DNA of 64,000 bases from Enteractinococcus helveticum (GCF_001657475.1 NZ_LXEY01000005.1:1-64000), one strand, 5' to 3'; shown: positions 42,913 to 51,624, counted from the stretch's first letter. The notes: generated by a model not told the origin, from the sequence alone. Made by a program: numbers and translations.

Positions 42913-44984
42913 ATTGTCCCCAGGGTCAGGGGCAGTACGCCTTGGGCCCCGGCGTCGCGCAGTCGAACTGCGGCGACGGTCAGCGACCATTTGGTGTTAG
43001 CGAAGTCATCAACGAGTAACACCGGGCCGGGTTCTGGAGCCATCGCCAGCATATGGCGAAGCGGCTGGGGCACACTGTAACGATCGATGACTTGGGCTAG
43101 TCGGAATGCACTGTTTGTTGCCGGGTTATCCACGGGTCCGTTCCATCCCAATTCGCCGAGATAGGGCATTTGACCGATCTGGGAGATCGCCTGTGCTAGC
43201 GAGTTCACTAACTGCGGCCGCTTCGGCGAGGGCATGGACACCACGGCGATGGGACGCTGTGCCCAGTTCCAGTCTGCAAGCACCTCGACGACAGCTTTCA
43301 CCAGCGCCTGGCTGATCGGGGCATCGGGTGTCTCAGGATCCTGGAGGGCGCGTAACGTTGTTCCCCAGCCCAGATCGGTGAGTCGCGCAAGTGCTCGGCC
43401 TGCTTCGGCCTGCAGAGCGATTTTGCCTTTCAGGTCGACCCCGAGATTGGGCATCCCGGTGGGCCACATGCGTCGTGGAGCGATCTCCACGCCGGGTCGC
43501 GACAGCACCTGGCTGGCTTGTCCTCGAGCTTCGGCAGAAATCTCGAGCTGGTGCCATGGACCCACACAATTATCACAGCGCCCACAATTGGCGGCATATT
43601 GATCATCCAGGGTTTCCGATAGGAAGCGCATGCGACACTGCGTGGTGCGCTGGTATTGGATCATAAGGTCTTGTTCCGCCACCCGTTGGGCTGCGACATT
43701 CTCATAGCGTTGCGTGTCATAGACCCATGGAGCACCGGTGGCCTGCCAACCACCCTTGGTCCGAACCATCACGTCATCCACGGCCAAGATCTTCAATAAC
43801 AATTCAAGCCGCGAAGCAGACAGGTCGACCCGGGCTGATAGCGCTGGTACTGAAAGCGGTGCCGAGGCGACTTCGAGCACCTGATGAGCGACGTCCTGGT
43901 TTGGCATTGAGGCGGTTGCGAAATACTCCCAAATCCGTTGGTCTTCATGCCCGGGCAACAGGACTGCTTCGGCGTGTTCGGTCCCACGCCCGGCGCGCCC
44001 AATGTGCTGGTAGTACGACACCGGCGACGACGGTGCTCCAAAGTGCACAACAAAGCCCAAGTCGGGCTTATCGAATCCCATCCCCAGGGCAGAGGTTGCC
44101 ACCAGGGCTTTGACTCGGTTATCTTTTAGGGCTGCTTCCAGCTCACTGCGCTCCTCCACTGCGGTAGCGCCGGTATAGGCGGCCACGTTGTGTCCGGCGG
44201 CTTGTAGAGCCTGGGCGATGTCTTCGGCCGCTGCCACGGTCAGCGTGTAGATAATGCCAGAAGATTCAAAGTCATTCAGGTGATCGATCAGCCATCCGAT
44301 ACGCGTGGCAGCATCCGCAACCGGCAGCACCGACAAGCGCAGCGAGGATCTCGCCAACGGACCGCGTGTGACAAAGACGTTGTTGCCAAGTTGTTCAATC
44401 ACGTCTTCGACCACACGTTGGTTGGCGGTCGCCGTCGTGGCGAGTATGGGAGTGTTGGGAAGTTGTTCAATCACAGCACCGATGCGTCGGTAGTCCGGGC
44501 GGAAGTCATGGCCCCAATCGGAAATACAGTGTGCTTCATCGATGACTAACAGTCCCAGGCGGTCGGTGAGGTCCGGTAACTGGGTATCGCGGAAGACTGG
44601 GTTATTGAGTCGCTCAGGAGAGATCAGTAGGACGTCGATCTCGTTGCGTGCCAGACGCTGGGATATCTCATCCCAGGCAGCTGCGTTGGTTGAGTTGATG
44701 GATTCGGCCACGATGCCGGCTCGTTGCGCTGCGGCGACCTGATCCGCCATGAGCGCCAGCAGCGGTGAGATGATCAATGTGGGGCCGTGGCCTTGTTTGC
44801 GCAGCAGGGCGGTGGCGACAAAGTAGACGGCTGATTTGCCCCAGCCGGTGCGCTGGACGACCAGTCCCCGCCGGCGATCGGCAACGATGGCCTCAATCGC
44901 TTCGTATTGTCCGTCGTGGAAGGTTGCGGGTTTTCCGACAAGTTCGGATAGGACCTGGGTTGCGTCGTCGTATAAAGAAGCCAT
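42909..44984 (-). CDS. recQ: RecQ-family DNA helicase with C-terminal phosphoribosyltransferase-like domain
   Basis: A 691-residue ATP-dependent 3'-5' helicase. Motif I is VQRTGWGKSAVYF, motif II is IDEAHCISDWGHDFRPDYRR, and motif VI is QHIGRAGRGTEHA. A four-Cys zinc site (TQCRMRF ... CGRCDNC) follows near residue 490. The last ~90 residues end PVLLVDDFANTKWSLTVAAV, a PRPP-loop-like motif not found in E. coli RecQ; HRDC is not evident. The ATG at 44984 is favoured over a TTG six codons upstream, and TAGGTT ends 7 nt before it. Confidence 0.88.
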   Translation of the reverse strand: MASLYDDATQVLSELVGKPATFHDGQYEAIEAIVADRRRGLVVQRTGWGKSAVYFVATALLRKQGHGPTLIISPLLALMADQVAAAQRAGIVAESINSTNAAAWDEISQRLARNEIDVLLISPERLNNPVFRDTQLPDLTDRLGLLVIDEAHCISDWGHDFRPDYRRIGAVIEQLPNTPILATTATANQRVVEDVIEQLGNNVFVTRGPLARSSLRLSVLPVADAATRIGWLIDHLNDFESSGIIYTLTVAAAEDIAQALQAAGHNVAAYTGATAVEERSELEAALKDNRVKALVATSALGMGFDKPDLGFVVHFGAPSSPVSYYQHIGRAGRGTEHAEAVLLPGHEDQRIWEYFATASMPNQDVAHQVLEVASAPLSVPALSARVDLSASRLELLLKILAVDDVMVRTKGGWQATGAPWVYDTQRYENVAAQRVAEQDLMIQYQRTTQCRMRFLSETLDDQYAANCGRCDNCVGPWHQLEISAEARGQASQVLSRPGVEIAPRRMWPTGMPNLGVDLKGKIALQAEAGRALARLTDLGWGTTLRALQDPETPDAPISQALVKAVVEVLADWNWAQRPIAVVSMPSPKRPQLVNSLAQAISQIGQMPYLGELGWNGPVDNPATNSAFRLAQVIDRYSVPQPLRHMLAMAPEPGPVLLVDDFANTKWSLTVAAVRLRDAGAQGVLPLTLGTI

Positions 44985-44998
44985 GCTTGTTAACCTAA

Positions 44999-45030
44999 TC
45001 AACCGGGCCTGCGAATGCAGACCCGGTTGA
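44999..45030 (-). terminator. Terminator after pckG
   Basis: TCAACCGGG (44999-45007) pairs with CCCGGTTGA (45022-45030), with an inner CTGC/GCAG extension. On the minus strand it follows the pckG stop and immediately precedes recQ. Confidence 0.65.
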
Positions 45031-45046
45031 CCATGTTGTGCAAATC

Positions 45047-46894
45047 TTAGTTCTTTAGACCAAGACGTTCCTTGAGACCTTCGAGTTCTTCGGTCATTGC
45101 TGCTGGCAGCTTGTCACCGAATTTCGTGAACCATTCTTCGATCATTGGGATCTCGTCGTGCCATTCTTGAGCCACGAACTGGATCGAGTTGATGAGGTTC
45201 TCTTCGGAGATGTCCAGACCGTTCAGATCCAGTGCATCTTCGGTTGGGATCACACCGATTGGTGTTTCGGTGCCTTGTCCCTGTCCTTCAAGACGTTCGA
45301 CAACCCATTTGAGAACGCGTGAGTTTTCGCCGAAACCGGGCCAGGAGAATTTGCCTGCGTCGTTGCGACGGAACCAGTTGACCAGGAAGATTTTCGGCAT
45401 GTTTTCTTGACCGATTTTGTCTTCCATATTCAACCAGTTTTGCACGTAGTCACCGGCGGCATAACCGATGAATGGCAGCATGGCCATTGGGTCGCGACGG
45501 ACGACGCCGACGGTACCTTCGGCGGCTGCGGTCTGCGCGGAGGACAAGGTTGCTCCCTTGAAGACGCCGTCCTGCCAGGAGCGGGCTTCCGTCACCAGCG
45601 GGATGGCGTTGTCACGACGACCACCAAAGAGGATGGCGTCGAGTTTGATGCCGTCTGGGCTGTAGTATTCTTCGGCCAGCATGTCCGTCTGGTCGATCGG
45701 GGTGCAGAACCGGGAGTTCGGGTGGGCTGCCGGAGTCGCAGATTCCGGTGTCCATGCGTTGCCCAACCAGTCGGTGAGCTTGGCTGGTTTTTCTTTGGTC
45801 AGGCCTTCCCACCAGACGCCACCTTCTGGAGTCAGTGCGACGTTGGTGAAGATGGTGTTGCCCTTGCTAATGGCGCGCATTGCGTTGGGGTTGGTGTGCC
45901 AACCGGTGCCTGGTGCAACGCCGAAGAAACCGTATTCTGGGTTGACGACGCGCAGTTCGTTGTCGTCATTTGGCGTGATCCAAGCGATGTCATCACCAAG
46001 GGTCTCAGCGGTCCACCCTTCAAGGGTCGGATCGATCAGCGCCAAGTTGGTTTTACCCGTGGCTGATGGGAAGGCCCCGGTGATGGTATAGGACTTGCCT
46101 TCTGGGCTGGTGAGCTTCAGGATGAGCATGTGCTCAGCCATCCAGCCTTCATCACGTGCCATCGCTGAGGCGATGCGCAGCGAGTAGGCCTTCTTGCCGA
46201 GCAGGGCGTTACCGCCGTAGCCAGAACCGTAGGAGACAATAGAGCGTTCTTCTGGGAAGTGGACGATCCATTTGGTGTCGCTGGATGGCCAGGTGACGTC
46301 TTCTTGGCCATCTTCGAGTGGTGCACCCACGGAGTGCAGCGCTGGGACGAAGAATGCATCGGTTTCTTCGATCTTGTTCAAAACATCACTGCCAACGCGT
46401 GCCATGACGCGCATGGACAGCACGACATATGGGCTGTCGGTGATTTCAACGCCAAATTTTGGATCTTTAGCATCCAGTGGACCCATGACAAATGGGACGA
46501 CGTACATTGTGCGGCCGCGCATGGCGCCGTCGAATGCGTCGTTGAGGATGGCTTTCATTTCGGACGGGTCTTTCCAGTTATTGGTAAAACCAGCGTCTTC
46601 TTCTTTTTCAGAGCAGATAAACGTCCGCGACTCTACTCGCGCAACATCGGCGGGATCAGAGAAGGCCGCATAAGAGTTCGGAAACTGCGGGTCCGTGAGA
46701 CGAACCAGTGAACCAGCATCGACCATTTCTTGTGCGATGCGATCGTATTCTTCTTGTGAACCGTTTACCCAATAGACAGAGTCCGGTTGGGTCAGCTCCG
46801 CTGTTTCTTTGACCCATTCCAAAAGTGGTTTGTGTTTGGTGGGTGCGGTGTCCTCGATCTGTGCAGCCAGACCAGAGGCGGCGTTTTCAACCAT
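45047..46894 (-). CDS. pckG: Phosphoenolpyruvate carboxykinase (GTP)
   Basis: A 615-residue gluconeogenic enzyme converting oxaloacetate and GTP to PEP, GDP and CO2. Characteristic segments are [20 protein letters not shown], the kinase loop [17 protein letters not shown], and [23 protein letters not shown]. The loop normally reads FPSACGKTN; the reactive cysteine is Thr 279 here (codon 46058-46060). AAGGAT precedes the ATG. Three palindromes lie upstream. Its role fits growth on aromatics and propionate in this window. Confidence 0.93.
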   Translation of the reverse strand: MVENAASGLAAQIEDTAPTKHKPLLEWVKETAELTQPDSVYWVNGSQEEYDRIAQEMVDAGSLVRLTDPQFPNSYAAFSDPADVARVESRTFICSEKEEDAGFTNNWKDPSEMKAILNDAFDGAMRGRTMYVVPFVMGPLDAKDPKFGVEITDSPYVVLSMRVMARVGSDVLNKIEETDAFFVPALHSVGAPLEDGQEDVTWPSSDTKWIVHFPEERSIVSYGSGYGGNALLGKKAYSLRIASAMARDEGWMAEHMLILKLTSPEGKSYTITGAFPSATGKTNLALIDPTLEGWTAETLGDDIAWITPNDDNELRVVNPEYGFFGVAPGTGWHTNPNAMRAISKGNTIFTNVALTPEGGVWWEGLTKEKPAKLTDWLGNAWTPESATPAAHPNSRFCTPIDQTDMLAEEYYSPDGIKLDAILFGGRRDNAIPLVTEARSWQDGVFKGATLSSAQTAAAEGTVGVVRRDPMAMLPFIGYAAGDYVQNWLNMEDKIGQENMPKIFLVNWFRRNDAGKFSWPGFGENSRVLKWVVERLEGQGQGTETPIGVIPTEDALDLNGLDISEENLINSIQFVAQEWHDEIPMIEEWFTKFGDKLPAAMTEELEGLKERLGLKN

Positions 46895-46940
46895 GTGGAT
46901 CCTTTTTCGTATCGACTTACCAACCGCAGCATGACAATAC

Positions 46941-47018
46941 CAGCACGTCGTCGTGCTGCGAACCGTTCCGGTCGGAACGAGAGTCTATGTCGCATACTTT
47001 AGCAGCCTGTTTACAGGC
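46941..47018. promoter_or_regulatory. Triple palindrome region upstream of pckG
   Basis: Three separate palindromes: CAGCACG-TCGT-CGTGCTG (46941-46958), CGTTCCG-GT-CGGAACG (46964-46979) and GCCTGT-TT-ACAGGC (47005-47018). They occupy the 385-bp gap between pckG and tRNA-Arg. A minus-strand TTGCCT-18-TATGCG promoter may overlap the third. Candidate operators or CRP/GlxR-type sites; identity unknown. Confidence 0.45.
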
Positions 47019-47234
47019 AACGGGCAAGATGATTCACCCAAACTTCGCCCAGAGACAACATTCCTGTCACCTTGATGGATAAAAGTGATGAACGACACCT
47101 AATTCTGCGACGATTGTGCCCCATTATGGCGGAATTCCGGGCTTTTTGGCACCCCTCAGCGTCGCAGTAATGGCTTTTTTCACGTTACTTTTCACCTGAA
47201 ACCCATGCTTGGCGAGATGAGCGCCAAATCGATT

Positions 47235-47262
47235 TTGCATTTTCAAAAAGTCGGAGTATAGT
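47235..47262 (+). promoter_or_regulatory. Promoter of tRNA-Arg
   Basis: TTGCAT (47235-47240), 16 nt, TATAGT (47257-47262), identical in hexamers and spacing to the distal rrn promoter candidate. It lies 17 nt before the tRNA. Confidence 0.75.
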
Positions 47263-47279
47263 TATATCTCGTTGCTTCG

Positions 47280-47353
47280 GCGCCCTTAGCTCAGCTGGAT
47301 AGAGCGTCTGTCTACGGAACAGAAGGTCAGGGGTTCGAATCCCTTAGGGCGCG
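47280..47353 (+). tRNA. tRNA-Arg (anticodon ACG)
   Basis: A 74-nt cloverleaf: acceptor GCGCCCT/AGGGCGC, D arm GCTC-AGCTGGATA-GAGC, anticodon stem TCTGT/ACAGA with loop CTACGGA (ACG, inosine-modified by TadA), T arm GGGG-TTCGAAT-CCCT. TadA, its modifying enzyme, is encoded at 52.3 kb. Confidence 0.95.
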
Positions 47354-47384
47354 CTTACAACTTTCGCATTATCGTGCGGATCCT

Positions 47385-47424
47385 AAGCCCTTGAGATCAT
47401 TTGCAGAAAAGATCTCAGGGGCTT
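47385..47424 (+). terminator. Terminator of tRNA-Arg
   Basis: AAGCCC-T-TGAGATC (47385-47398) pairs with GATCTCA-G-GGGCTT (47411-47424) with one mismatch; TTCGTTT follows. Confidence 0.8.
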
Positions 47425-47539
47425 TTCGTTTCCCCATAACGGCACCCGTTGTATGGCTCGTCAGCATCCGATCATGACGATTGGGTGTGCTGGCGGTTCT
47501 TGCCGGGTGAGACGTCGGTTGATTTCTGGAGGTTACATC

Positions 47540-47701
47540 GTGGCGTGGCAACGCGTAGTGCTTGGTGTGGCCATTCTTGCCCTGTCGGTCACGATGTTTG
47601 TGCCGCTGCCGTTGTGGGCGGCTGTCGTATGTATCAGTGTGGCAACACTAGCCGCACTCATGGTGATCTTGCACATGGTGTTTAGTCGGCCCCGGAGCTA
47701 A
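47540..47701 (+). CDS. Small hydrophobic membrane protein
   Basis: Only 53 residues with two membrane helices (VVLGVAILALSVTMFV and AAVVCISVATLAALMVIL) and a basic C-terminus. The GTG at 47540 has GGAGG at 7 nt; longer frames upstream lack support. Function unknown. The stop overlaps the sixA stop by 4 nt. Confidence 0.6.
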   Translation: MAWQRVVLGVAILALSVTMFVPLPLWAAVVCISVATLAALMVILHMVFSRPRS

Positions 47702-48222
47702 CGCGGGACGACAAAGTGCGTCATTTTGGCATCGCGACCGTCGAGACTAGCCCACTGTCCTGGCACATCAAAGACCATCATCCCGAGCGTGGGATACCGT
47801 TCAGCCATCTCAATAACTGCGTGTTCATCGGAATCAACGGACGCCAATCGCATGCCCAGCTCCTGAACCCAGGGCATGTGCCCCACGAGCATGAGCGTGC
47901 GAACTTGTTCTTCGACCTCGTTGACGACTGCTAGTACTCGCGAGACCGGTGCCATATATAACCGGGAGTCTAGGTACGGGGTTGGAGCCTTGTCACCAAG
48001 TTCGTTTATTACCCATGTGGTTGTCTGACGGGTTCTGACCGCATCTGAGGTGATGATGGCGTCAGGATAGATGCCTTGTTCGACCAGCCAACGACCGGCT
48101 GCTGGCGCTTCCTGGTTGCCGCGTTGGGCAAGCGGTCGCTCGTGATCTGGCACCGGCGGGTAAGCCGCTTTGCCGTGCCGCAGGACGATGAGCCGTTTGA
48201 GGTCGCTTTGGTCAGTCAGCAA
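47698..48222 (-). CDS. SixA-like histidine phosphatase
   Basis: A 174-residue member of the RHG phosphatase superfamily. The catalytic motif is IVLRHGKAAYP near residue 10, with SDAVRTRQTT and the second His in MLVGHMPWVQELG. Family members dephosphorylate phosphohistidine or small phosphoesters. The TTG at 48222 has GGGGGAG at 7 nt and is preferred over a GTG at 48249. It starts inside the end of the GNAT gene upstream, so it is coupled to it. Confidence 0.8.
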   Translation of the reverse strand: MLTDQSDLKRLIVLRHGKAAYPPVPDHERPLAQRGNQEAPAAGRWLVEQGIYPDAIITSDAVRTRQTTTWVINELGDKAPTPYLDSRLYMAPVSRVLAVVNEVEEQVRTLMLVGHMPWVQELGMRLASVDSDEHAVIEMAERYPTLGMMVFDVPGQWASLDGRDAKMTHFVVPR

Positions 48223-48541
48223 AGAAATGCTCCCCCGCTGGCTCGTCACGGTATTTCAGGTATGCCCCGTCGTCATACTCACGCATCCATTGGGCCACGT
48301 ACGGGCAGATCGGCACGATCCGATAACCCTCTTGGATTGTGGTATCCATCGAATGTTTTGTCAGTTGCGCAGCCAGGCCAACATGCCGGTGGTCGGGGCG
48401 AACGTGGATGCCGGGAAAGACTCGTTGTTTCGTTCCATCTGACAGTTGGACGTCTCGATAGAGGTTCCGGGCGATCACCTCGCCGTCGTCGTCATAGACA
48501 CCAAAGGATTCCTCATCACGGAACCAGCGTGGTTCAGTCAT
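48212..48541 (-). CDS. GNAT-fold N-acetyltransferase (YjdJ/GNAT_acetyltr_2-like), copy 2
   Basis: A 109-residue minimal acetyltransferase. The acetyl-CoA loop appears degenerate (VRPDHRHVGLAAQLTKHSMD), followed by EGYRIVPICPYVAQWMREY, the diagnostic CPYV motif of this compact family. ATG at 48541 has GAGAGG. It is a paralogue of the next gene upstream; RVRP/YRxxGLA-type motif HRHVGLA is weaker than in the sibling. Substrate unknown. Confidence 0.78.
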   Translation of the reverse strand: MTEPRWFRDEESFGVYDDDGEVIARNLYRDVQLSDGTKQRVFPGIHVRPDHRHVGLAAQLTKHSMDTTIQEGYRIVPICPYVAQWMREYDDGAYLKYRDEPAGEHFFAD

Positions 48542-48542
48542 A

Positions 48543-48893
48543 TCAGCCTCTCTGTGGGAAGTGTTCTGGTCGTGGCGTATCGAGGGCCTCTTCATAGCGT
48601 GAGTCACCATGCTTTTCGAGCCACGATTTCACATACGGGCAGATCGCGACAATGCGATACCCGTCGTCCAGGGCCTTATCGAGCGTGTATTGCACAATTT
48701 TTCCGGCGAGCCCTTGGCCGCGATAGTCTTCATTGGTGTGCGTCGAAATGAACACGCGTTGCTTGGTACCGTCCGCGGTGACATGGTTGGCATGATATTC
48801 TCGGGCGGCAATGTTGCCCGTATCGTCGACAATCATGCCGGTAAAGCCTTCTTCTTCAACGAATTTCGGGTTGTCTACAGTTGGGGTGGTCAT
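48543..48893 (-). CDS. GNAT-fold N-acetyltransferase (YjdJ/GNAT_acetyltr_2-like), copy 1
   Basis: A 116-residue compact GNAT protein. The acetyl-CoA loop YRGQGLAGKIVQYTLD is intact, and DGYRIVAICPYVKSWLEKH carries the CPYV signature. ATG has GGAGG and overlaps the pirin stop by 4 nt. The tandem sibling follows after 1 nt. Relatives have been linked to protein or small-amine acetylation without a settled substrate. Confidence 0.82.
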   Translation of the reverse strand: MTTPTVDNPKFVEEEGFTGMIVDDTGNIAAREYHANHVTADGTKQRVFISTHTNEDYRGQGLAGKIVQYTLDKALDDGYRIVAICPYVKSWLEKHGDSRYEEALDTPRPEHFPQRG

Positions 48894-50044
48894 CGGTCCT
48901 CCTGTGGCTTACGACGTGCAACGGTTGGTGGATTTTGACGGGGTTTCATGGGCAGTGCGGGCAAAGCTGGCGCCGGCAGGGGTGCGGGTTCATCCGGTGG
49001 GAATTCGCCATATTGCGGGAACCGTGTGCTGTCTGGGTAGGCGTTGGGTAAGAGCTCATCAAGCAGTGGACCCGAGAGAGCGGTGTCGAGGTCATGGCCA
49101 ACCAACGGTGAACCCTCGGCTGGCGGTTCGAATCCCATTTCTGCTTGGTATCGCTGGCGCCACTGTGCGATCTCATCATGGGAGCGTCCAACGAAGTTCC
49201 ACCACATCACGATGTCTTCGTTGAGGGGTTCACCACCAATAAGCATCACCCTGATGGGATGCTCCCCGGAGCTTAGCTGCAGCTGCGTGACGCCGGTCCC
49301 CAGATAGCCCAGGTGGTTTTCTTCAATTAATGCGCCATTGAAATTGGCGGTGCATTCAACAGCCAATAGCCCGTGCTCATGCTCGGCGGGCACGTCGATG
49401 TTCAGCGTGGTGTGCGGTTCAAGTCGAATCTCTGCGGCACAGAGCGGGCTATAGGTTTCGACCGGTGAAGTTGAACCCAGCAGGGAACCGATGGCGACTT
49501 TAGCCTCCCAGCCATCTCCGGTGACCGTTTCAGGACGGTACTGGTCCAGGTGCGGTTCCGTAAAGCGGTGCGCTTCTGGGAAGGCGTACCACAGCTGCAC
49601 TCCGTGCAAGAACGTGGTGTCCGCGGTCGAGTGCTCGGAGTGCGTAATGCCAAATCCGGCACTCATGAGGTTAACTTCTCCGGGCCGTACCAACGCCCAG
49701 TTTCCTGCGGAGTCGATATGGTCAACCCGGCCCTCAAATAGCCAGGACACGGTGGCCAGTCCAGTGTGTGGGTGTCGGGCTACCCGCATACCTCCAGATT
49801 GTGCGACGTCGTCGGGCCCGAAGTAGTCCAGGAAGCACCAGGCGCCAATCAACGAACGGGCGCGCTGTGGGATCGTGCGTTGCACTGTCATGGCTCGTGG
49901 TCCACCCAGCGGTACTGCGCGGGGTTCTAGGACTTCCACGATGTAATCGGTGCCGTATTTTTCTGCAAAGCCAGGGGCGAGCCCCTGGGCATGCTTGGGC
50001 ATGTTGTAATCGATCAGTTCTGGATTGGGATCTAGATTTGTCAC
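48890..50044 (-). CDS. Pirin family protein
   Basis: A 384-residue bicupin. The N-terminal cupin has the metal residues around RVARHPHTGLATVSWLFEG and FGITHSEHS (conserved His-x-His and His/Glu). The C-terminal cupin follows (GEHPIRVMLIGGEPLNEDI, then MWWNFVGRSHDEI). Some pirins act as quercetin dioxygenases or redox sensors. GTG at 50044 (GGAGG at 6 nt) overlaps the ahpD stop; the longer frame has a GGHAV extension with no family match. The tail is Pro/Ala rich. Confidence 0.85.
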   Translation of the reverse strand: MTNLDPNPELIDYNMPKHAQGLAPGFAEKYGTDYIVEVLEPRAVPLGGPRAMTVQRTIPQRARSLIGAWCFLDYFGPDDVAQSGGMRVARHPHTGLATVSWLFEGRVDHIDSAGNWALVRPGEVNLMSAGFGITHSEHSTADTTFLHGVQLWYAFPEAHRFTEPHLDQYRPETVTGDGWEAKVAIGSLLGSTSPVETYSPLCAAEIRLEPHTTLNIDVPAEHEHGLLAVECTANFNGALIEENHLGYLGTGVTQLQLSSGEHPIRVMLIGGEPLNEDIVMWWNFVGRSHDEIAQWRQRYQAEMGFEPPAEGSPLVGHDLDTALSGPLLDELLPNAYPDSTRFPQYGEFPPDEPAPLPAPALPALPMKPRQNPPTVARRKPQEDR

Positions 50045-50544
50045 AGCGTGTCCTCCAGCGCCGCCTGAGTCTCTTTTGAAGGTTGCACCGGATGGTGCGA
50101 AAGAATAGAGATGCGATTGGTCAGGTTCATGGCCATGGCCAGCCACTGCACTGCCGCATATTGCGCTTCGGTCAGACGCGCAGAAGAAACCAGCTGGGCT
50201 GCCTGGACCGAATCGATATCACTAATCTGGGTGACCTGCTCGGCCAGCTGGAGCGCGGCTCGTTCGGTTTCGGTATAGAGATTTTCGGCTTCCCACCAGG
50301 CGGGTAACGCGCCGAGTCGTTGGGAAGAAACGCCTGCTTTAACGGCGTAACGGGTGTGCAATGCTAAACAAAATGCACACCCGTTAATTTGGGAAACTCG
50401 TAGATTGACCAGTTCGATCAGCTGGTCGCTCAGCCCGGCTGCCCGGGCGTCCTCCCCCACGATTTTGACGAATGCAGTGACGGCCTTCCAGGCATCAGGA
50501 TTCGATTTGTCGAGATAGAACTGTAGGGGGTCGCGACTGGCCAT
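50041..50544 (-). CDS. AhpD-like carboxymuconolactone-decarboxylase family peroxidase
   Basis: A 167-residue helical protein. The redox CxxC is in INGCAFCLALHTRYAVKAG near residue 58, with downstream WWEAENLYTETERAALQLAE. Such proteins reduce alkyl hydroperoxides or act with pirin in oxidative-stress operons. GGAAGGAG precedes the ATG. It is the first gene in a run of five overlapping genes. Confidence 0.87.
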   Translation of the reverse strand: MASRDPLQFYLDKSNPDAWKAVTAFVKIVGEDARAAGLSDQLIELVNLRVSQINGCAFCLALHTRYAVKAGVSSQRLGALPAWWEAENLYTETERAALQLAEQVTQISDIDSVQAAQLVSSARLTEAQYAAVQWLAMAMNLTNRISILSHHPVQPSKETQAALEDTL

Positions 50545-50635
50545 ATGGCTGCTCCTTCCAAAGCTTCTGCTTTGCCAAGTCTAGCCGTATCAGACTGGAC
50601 TGGGCAGGGGCGAAGCCTTCGGAAGAAGCGGCAGG

Positions 50636-51394
50636 CTAAATGGAATATTCAGGCGCAGCCCAGACAACAACCTCTGGGTGCTCATAGAAACGGTAGCCTT
50701 GTCCGCGAACCGTGCGTACGGTACCTGACAGGCGACCAAGTTTGGCGCGCAGACGACGAATGTGGACGTCGATGGTGCGCTCGTTAGGGACTTCTTCGGT
50801 ATCGTCCCAGAGGGTTTCCAGCAGCTCTTCACGGTTGACTGTGCGACCACCGTTTTCAACCAGGTAGTTGAGCAACTCAAATTCTTTATACGTCAGATTC
50901 AATGGTTCACCGTCAAGCAGCACTTCACGGCGGGCAAGATCGATCAGCACACCGGGCTGGCGAGTGGATACTGGTGCCGGCGCTGCAGCAAGTTCTGGAG
51001 AGATCGCCTGCTGGATTGTCGGATCTGCGGTGACCTGACGAACGACGTCAAGGTCATCACCGGCAACATTTGCCGGGGCGATAGCCACTGCGGCGTACGA
51101 ATCAGCACCAGGAACCAATGTCTCAACGTAATGGCGCAGTTCGTTGGCCAGTCGAGTCAGAGAGGTGCCGGCGGCCAGCGCAGCCTGTTCATCCATACCA
51201 ACATAGAGCACGAAACCGCGTGCTTCAGTCTCCATATGAACCGGTGCTGCGGCACCATTTTCTGAAGGTTGTTCTGAAGGAACGGCATGTAGCCTGTTCT
51301 GATCCGCCTCCCGATAGGCTCTTACTCGTTCTGCTCGGCGTTGTGCATTACGAACCGAGATGTGAACGTAACCTTGCTGGGGCGCGCTTGTCAT
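50636..51394 (-). CDS. Orphan winged-helix (OmpR-type) regulator without receiver domain
   Basis: A 252-residue protein. Residues ~145-240 form an OmpR/PhoB DNA-binding domain (LTYKEFELLNYLVENGGRTV, then RTIDVHIRRLRAKLG and VRTVRGQGYRFYE). Residues ~1-140 are not a receiver: the phospho-Asp and Lys are missing. A segment around 55-105 (ARGFVLYVGMDEQAALAAGT) resembles an unassigned sensor fold. No kinase gene is adjacent. AAGGA precedes the ATG. It may respond to a ligand or be constitutive. Confidence 0.78.
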   Translation of the reverse strand: MTSAPQQGYVHISVRNAQRRAERVRAYREADQNRLHAVPSEQPSENGAAAPVHMETEARGFVLYVGMDEQAALAAGTSLTRLANELRHYVETLVPGADSYAAVAIAPANVAGDDLDVVRQVTADPTIQQAISPELAAAPAPVSTRQPGVLIDLARREVLLDGEPLNLTYKEFELLNYLVENGGRTVNREELLETLWDDTEEVPNERTIDVHIRRLRAKLGRLSGTVRTVRGQGYRFYEHPEVVVWAAPEYSI

Positions 51395-51624
51395 AGAGTC
51401 ATTCCTTCAACAAACTAAACGGTGGTGACCACCGATGACGCTTGAGCCTAACCTGACTCAAGCCGGTATCTGCTACCCCAACATTGACGCGTAACAGTCT
51501 CGTAACGCAAACGCGCACCCTACATTCATCTCACTATGTGGACTTTGCGGGCATATTTGTGACGAAACTCACTCGTAACATTCGAATTCTTGGCCCCGAA
51601 AGTGCCCATACACCTGTATAAGGA

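Noticed and set aside
47280-47353. Attachment-site or island boundary at tRNA-Arg
   Set aside because: No integrase, direct repeat of the tRNA 3' end or composition shift was seen nearby; the same holds for the other tRNAs.
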